A DNA stretch of 41,629 nucleotides, from NCBI GenBank assembly GCA_018825665.1, contig JAHJEG010000010.1:1-41629 (forward strand), written 5' to 3'. The notes beneath the pieces are model-generated. The model saw only the letters and a program-made list of their open reading frames with translations, made no database searches and was not told where the DNA came from. Both the position numbers and the translations under genes were made by a program. Position 1 is the stretch's first letter, and each line of letters starts with the position of its first letter. Origin of the DNA: a bacterium (GTDB taxonomy: Bacteria; Campylobacterota; Campylobacteria; Campylobacterales; Sulfurimonadaceae). Shown one piece after another: positions 41,073 to 41,629 of the stretch.

Positions 41073-41518
41073 TCTTCTAAGTCCTCCTTTATTAAATTCC
41101 TCTCAATTCATTTTTAATTCATTTTAATTTTACAACTCCCTAATAATATTGCACCAATTCTAATATCCAGTGTAATTCTCACTTAAAATTCAAGAACTGA
41201 CTTTTTACCCATTTCACATAAAAAGCTTTATCCGGAGTTTTGTATTGGTAGAGCTCACCACATGTATTGTCTTTGCATACTATACATAACTTAAGAGACA
41301 CAGGTGTCAATTTAAAATCGTAATCTTTTATAATTACAGCCTTAAAACGTAGCAGATTGAAGCAGGAGTTGTTTTAATCTGAAAAAGTAAAAACGCTATA
41401 CTATATAATGTAAATTTGTAATCTTAAGGCAGCTAGCTAAATATTATTATAATTACTTATGAAAAAAAGCATAAAATTAACAAAAAGAAAACTTTTTCAA
41501 AATTCATCAAAAAAACAC
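41073..41518. other. Gene-poor AT-rich stretch after rplS
   Basis: No recognised gene. It holds a protein-like minus-strand open frame without ATG (41179-41373, listed separately), a TATAAT at 41404-41409 and several A/T runs. A CAGATT ... AATCTG dyad (41353-41381) is present. No convincing terminator directly follows rplS. Confidence 0.5.
41179..41373 (-). pseudogene. Cysteine-containing small open frame, possible gene remnant
   Basis: 64 sense codons without an ATG. The later part reads like protein: 'KLCIVCKDNTCGELYQY', with three cysteines in C-x2-C-x4-C spacing, then 'FYVKWVKSQF' to the stop. Possible starts are TTG or GTG near the middle, giving 40-43 residues, but neither has a visible ribosome-binding site. 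Either a decayed gene or a small unannotated protein. Confidence 0.3.
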
Positions 41519-41547
41519 TTGACATTGAGAACTGATTTGTCTATAAT
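41519..41547 (+). promoter_or_regulatory. Consensus promoter, probably of an rRNA operon
   Basis: TTGACA (41519-41524) and TATAAT (41542-41547), both perfect with 17-base spacing, preceded by A/T tracts like an UP element. Transcription would start near 41554. The transcript then has CCTTAA-G-TTAAGG (41569-41581) and CTTC-GAGA-GAAG (41593-41604) hairpins, and 'GAGATCATTG' runs to the window edge, a motif I associate with pre-16S leaders in this phylum. The 16S gene itself is outside the window, so the identity is inferred. Confidence 0.6.
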
Positions 41548-41629
41548 TCCCGTCCACAAACAGAGACACCTTAAGTTAAGGAGTCAGGGAAGCTTCGAGA
41601 GAAGTGAAACGGGTTGTTTGAGATCATTG

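Noticed and set aside
1-41629. CRISPR arrays, insertion sequences, prophage genes
   Set aside because: No regularly spaced repeats, transposase motifs or phage structural genes are visible anywhere in the window.

Overview
This AT-rich window looks like chromosome from a free-living Campylobacterota (Epsilonproteobacteria) species of the Sulfurimonas type. The evidence is the sequence character of the proteins and several gene orders typical of that phylum: truB-csrA-ispE-smpB; the Nif3-like / zinc-ribbon FlgZ / waaA / RluA-family run; purD ... lptD / PRTase / pnp; a lone atpE with an N-terminal leader; and rpsP-khpA-rimM-trmD-rplS. A NhaD-type antiporter suits a marine or brackish organism. 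The genus is an inference from sequence alone.

Layout. 1-2.2 kb (minus): uvrC and a DciA/DUF721-like gene. 2.2-5.2 kb (plus): small LptM-like lipoprotein, nadB, nhaD. 5.3-10.2 kb: guaA, hemD and a large outer-membrane protein combining a metallopeptidase-like domain with a predicted beta-barrel. 10.2-10.5 kb: a structured RNA, possibly 6S RNA, ending in a textbook terminator just before purD. 10.5-17.3 kb: purD, RDD protein, lptD, PRTase, pnp. 17.4-17.9 kb: atpE and tRNA-Leu(GAG). 17.9-19.6 kb: a small tRNA-Leu-flanked island carrying a two-gene toxin-antitoxin-like pair. 19.6-28.1 kb: outer-membrane barrel, P-type ATPase, sensor diguanylate cyclase, cysK, class-IV aminotransferase, an unknown gene, LysR regulator. 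28.2-37.4 kb: a long tightly packed run: uvrD/pcrA, truB, csrA, ispE, smpB, M23 peptidase, TPR protein, Nif3-like, flgZ, waaA, RluA-family. 37.5-41.1 kb: ffh and the rpsP ribosomal/tRNA-modification operon. 41.1-41.6 kb: a near gene-free stretch ending in a consensus promoter, probably that of an rRNA operon.

Most genes are housekeeping, in co-directional runs with stop/start overlaps of 1-17 bases. The most unusual signal is not a gene. A 10-11-base element (TTCCACATGCC or its complement) has 14 exact 10-mer copies in the window, against roughly 0.1 expected by chance. Copies fall in all reading frames, on both strands, in unrelated genes. Two are arranged as inverted pairs forming hairpins just after guaA and ffh. 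That is how DNA uptake sequences behave in Neisseria and Pasteurellaceae, so this is a candidate uptake or genome-organising sequence. Second in interest are the tRNA-flanked AbiEii-type island with its palindromic operator, the metallopeptidase/beta-barrel protein, and the RNA upstream of purD.
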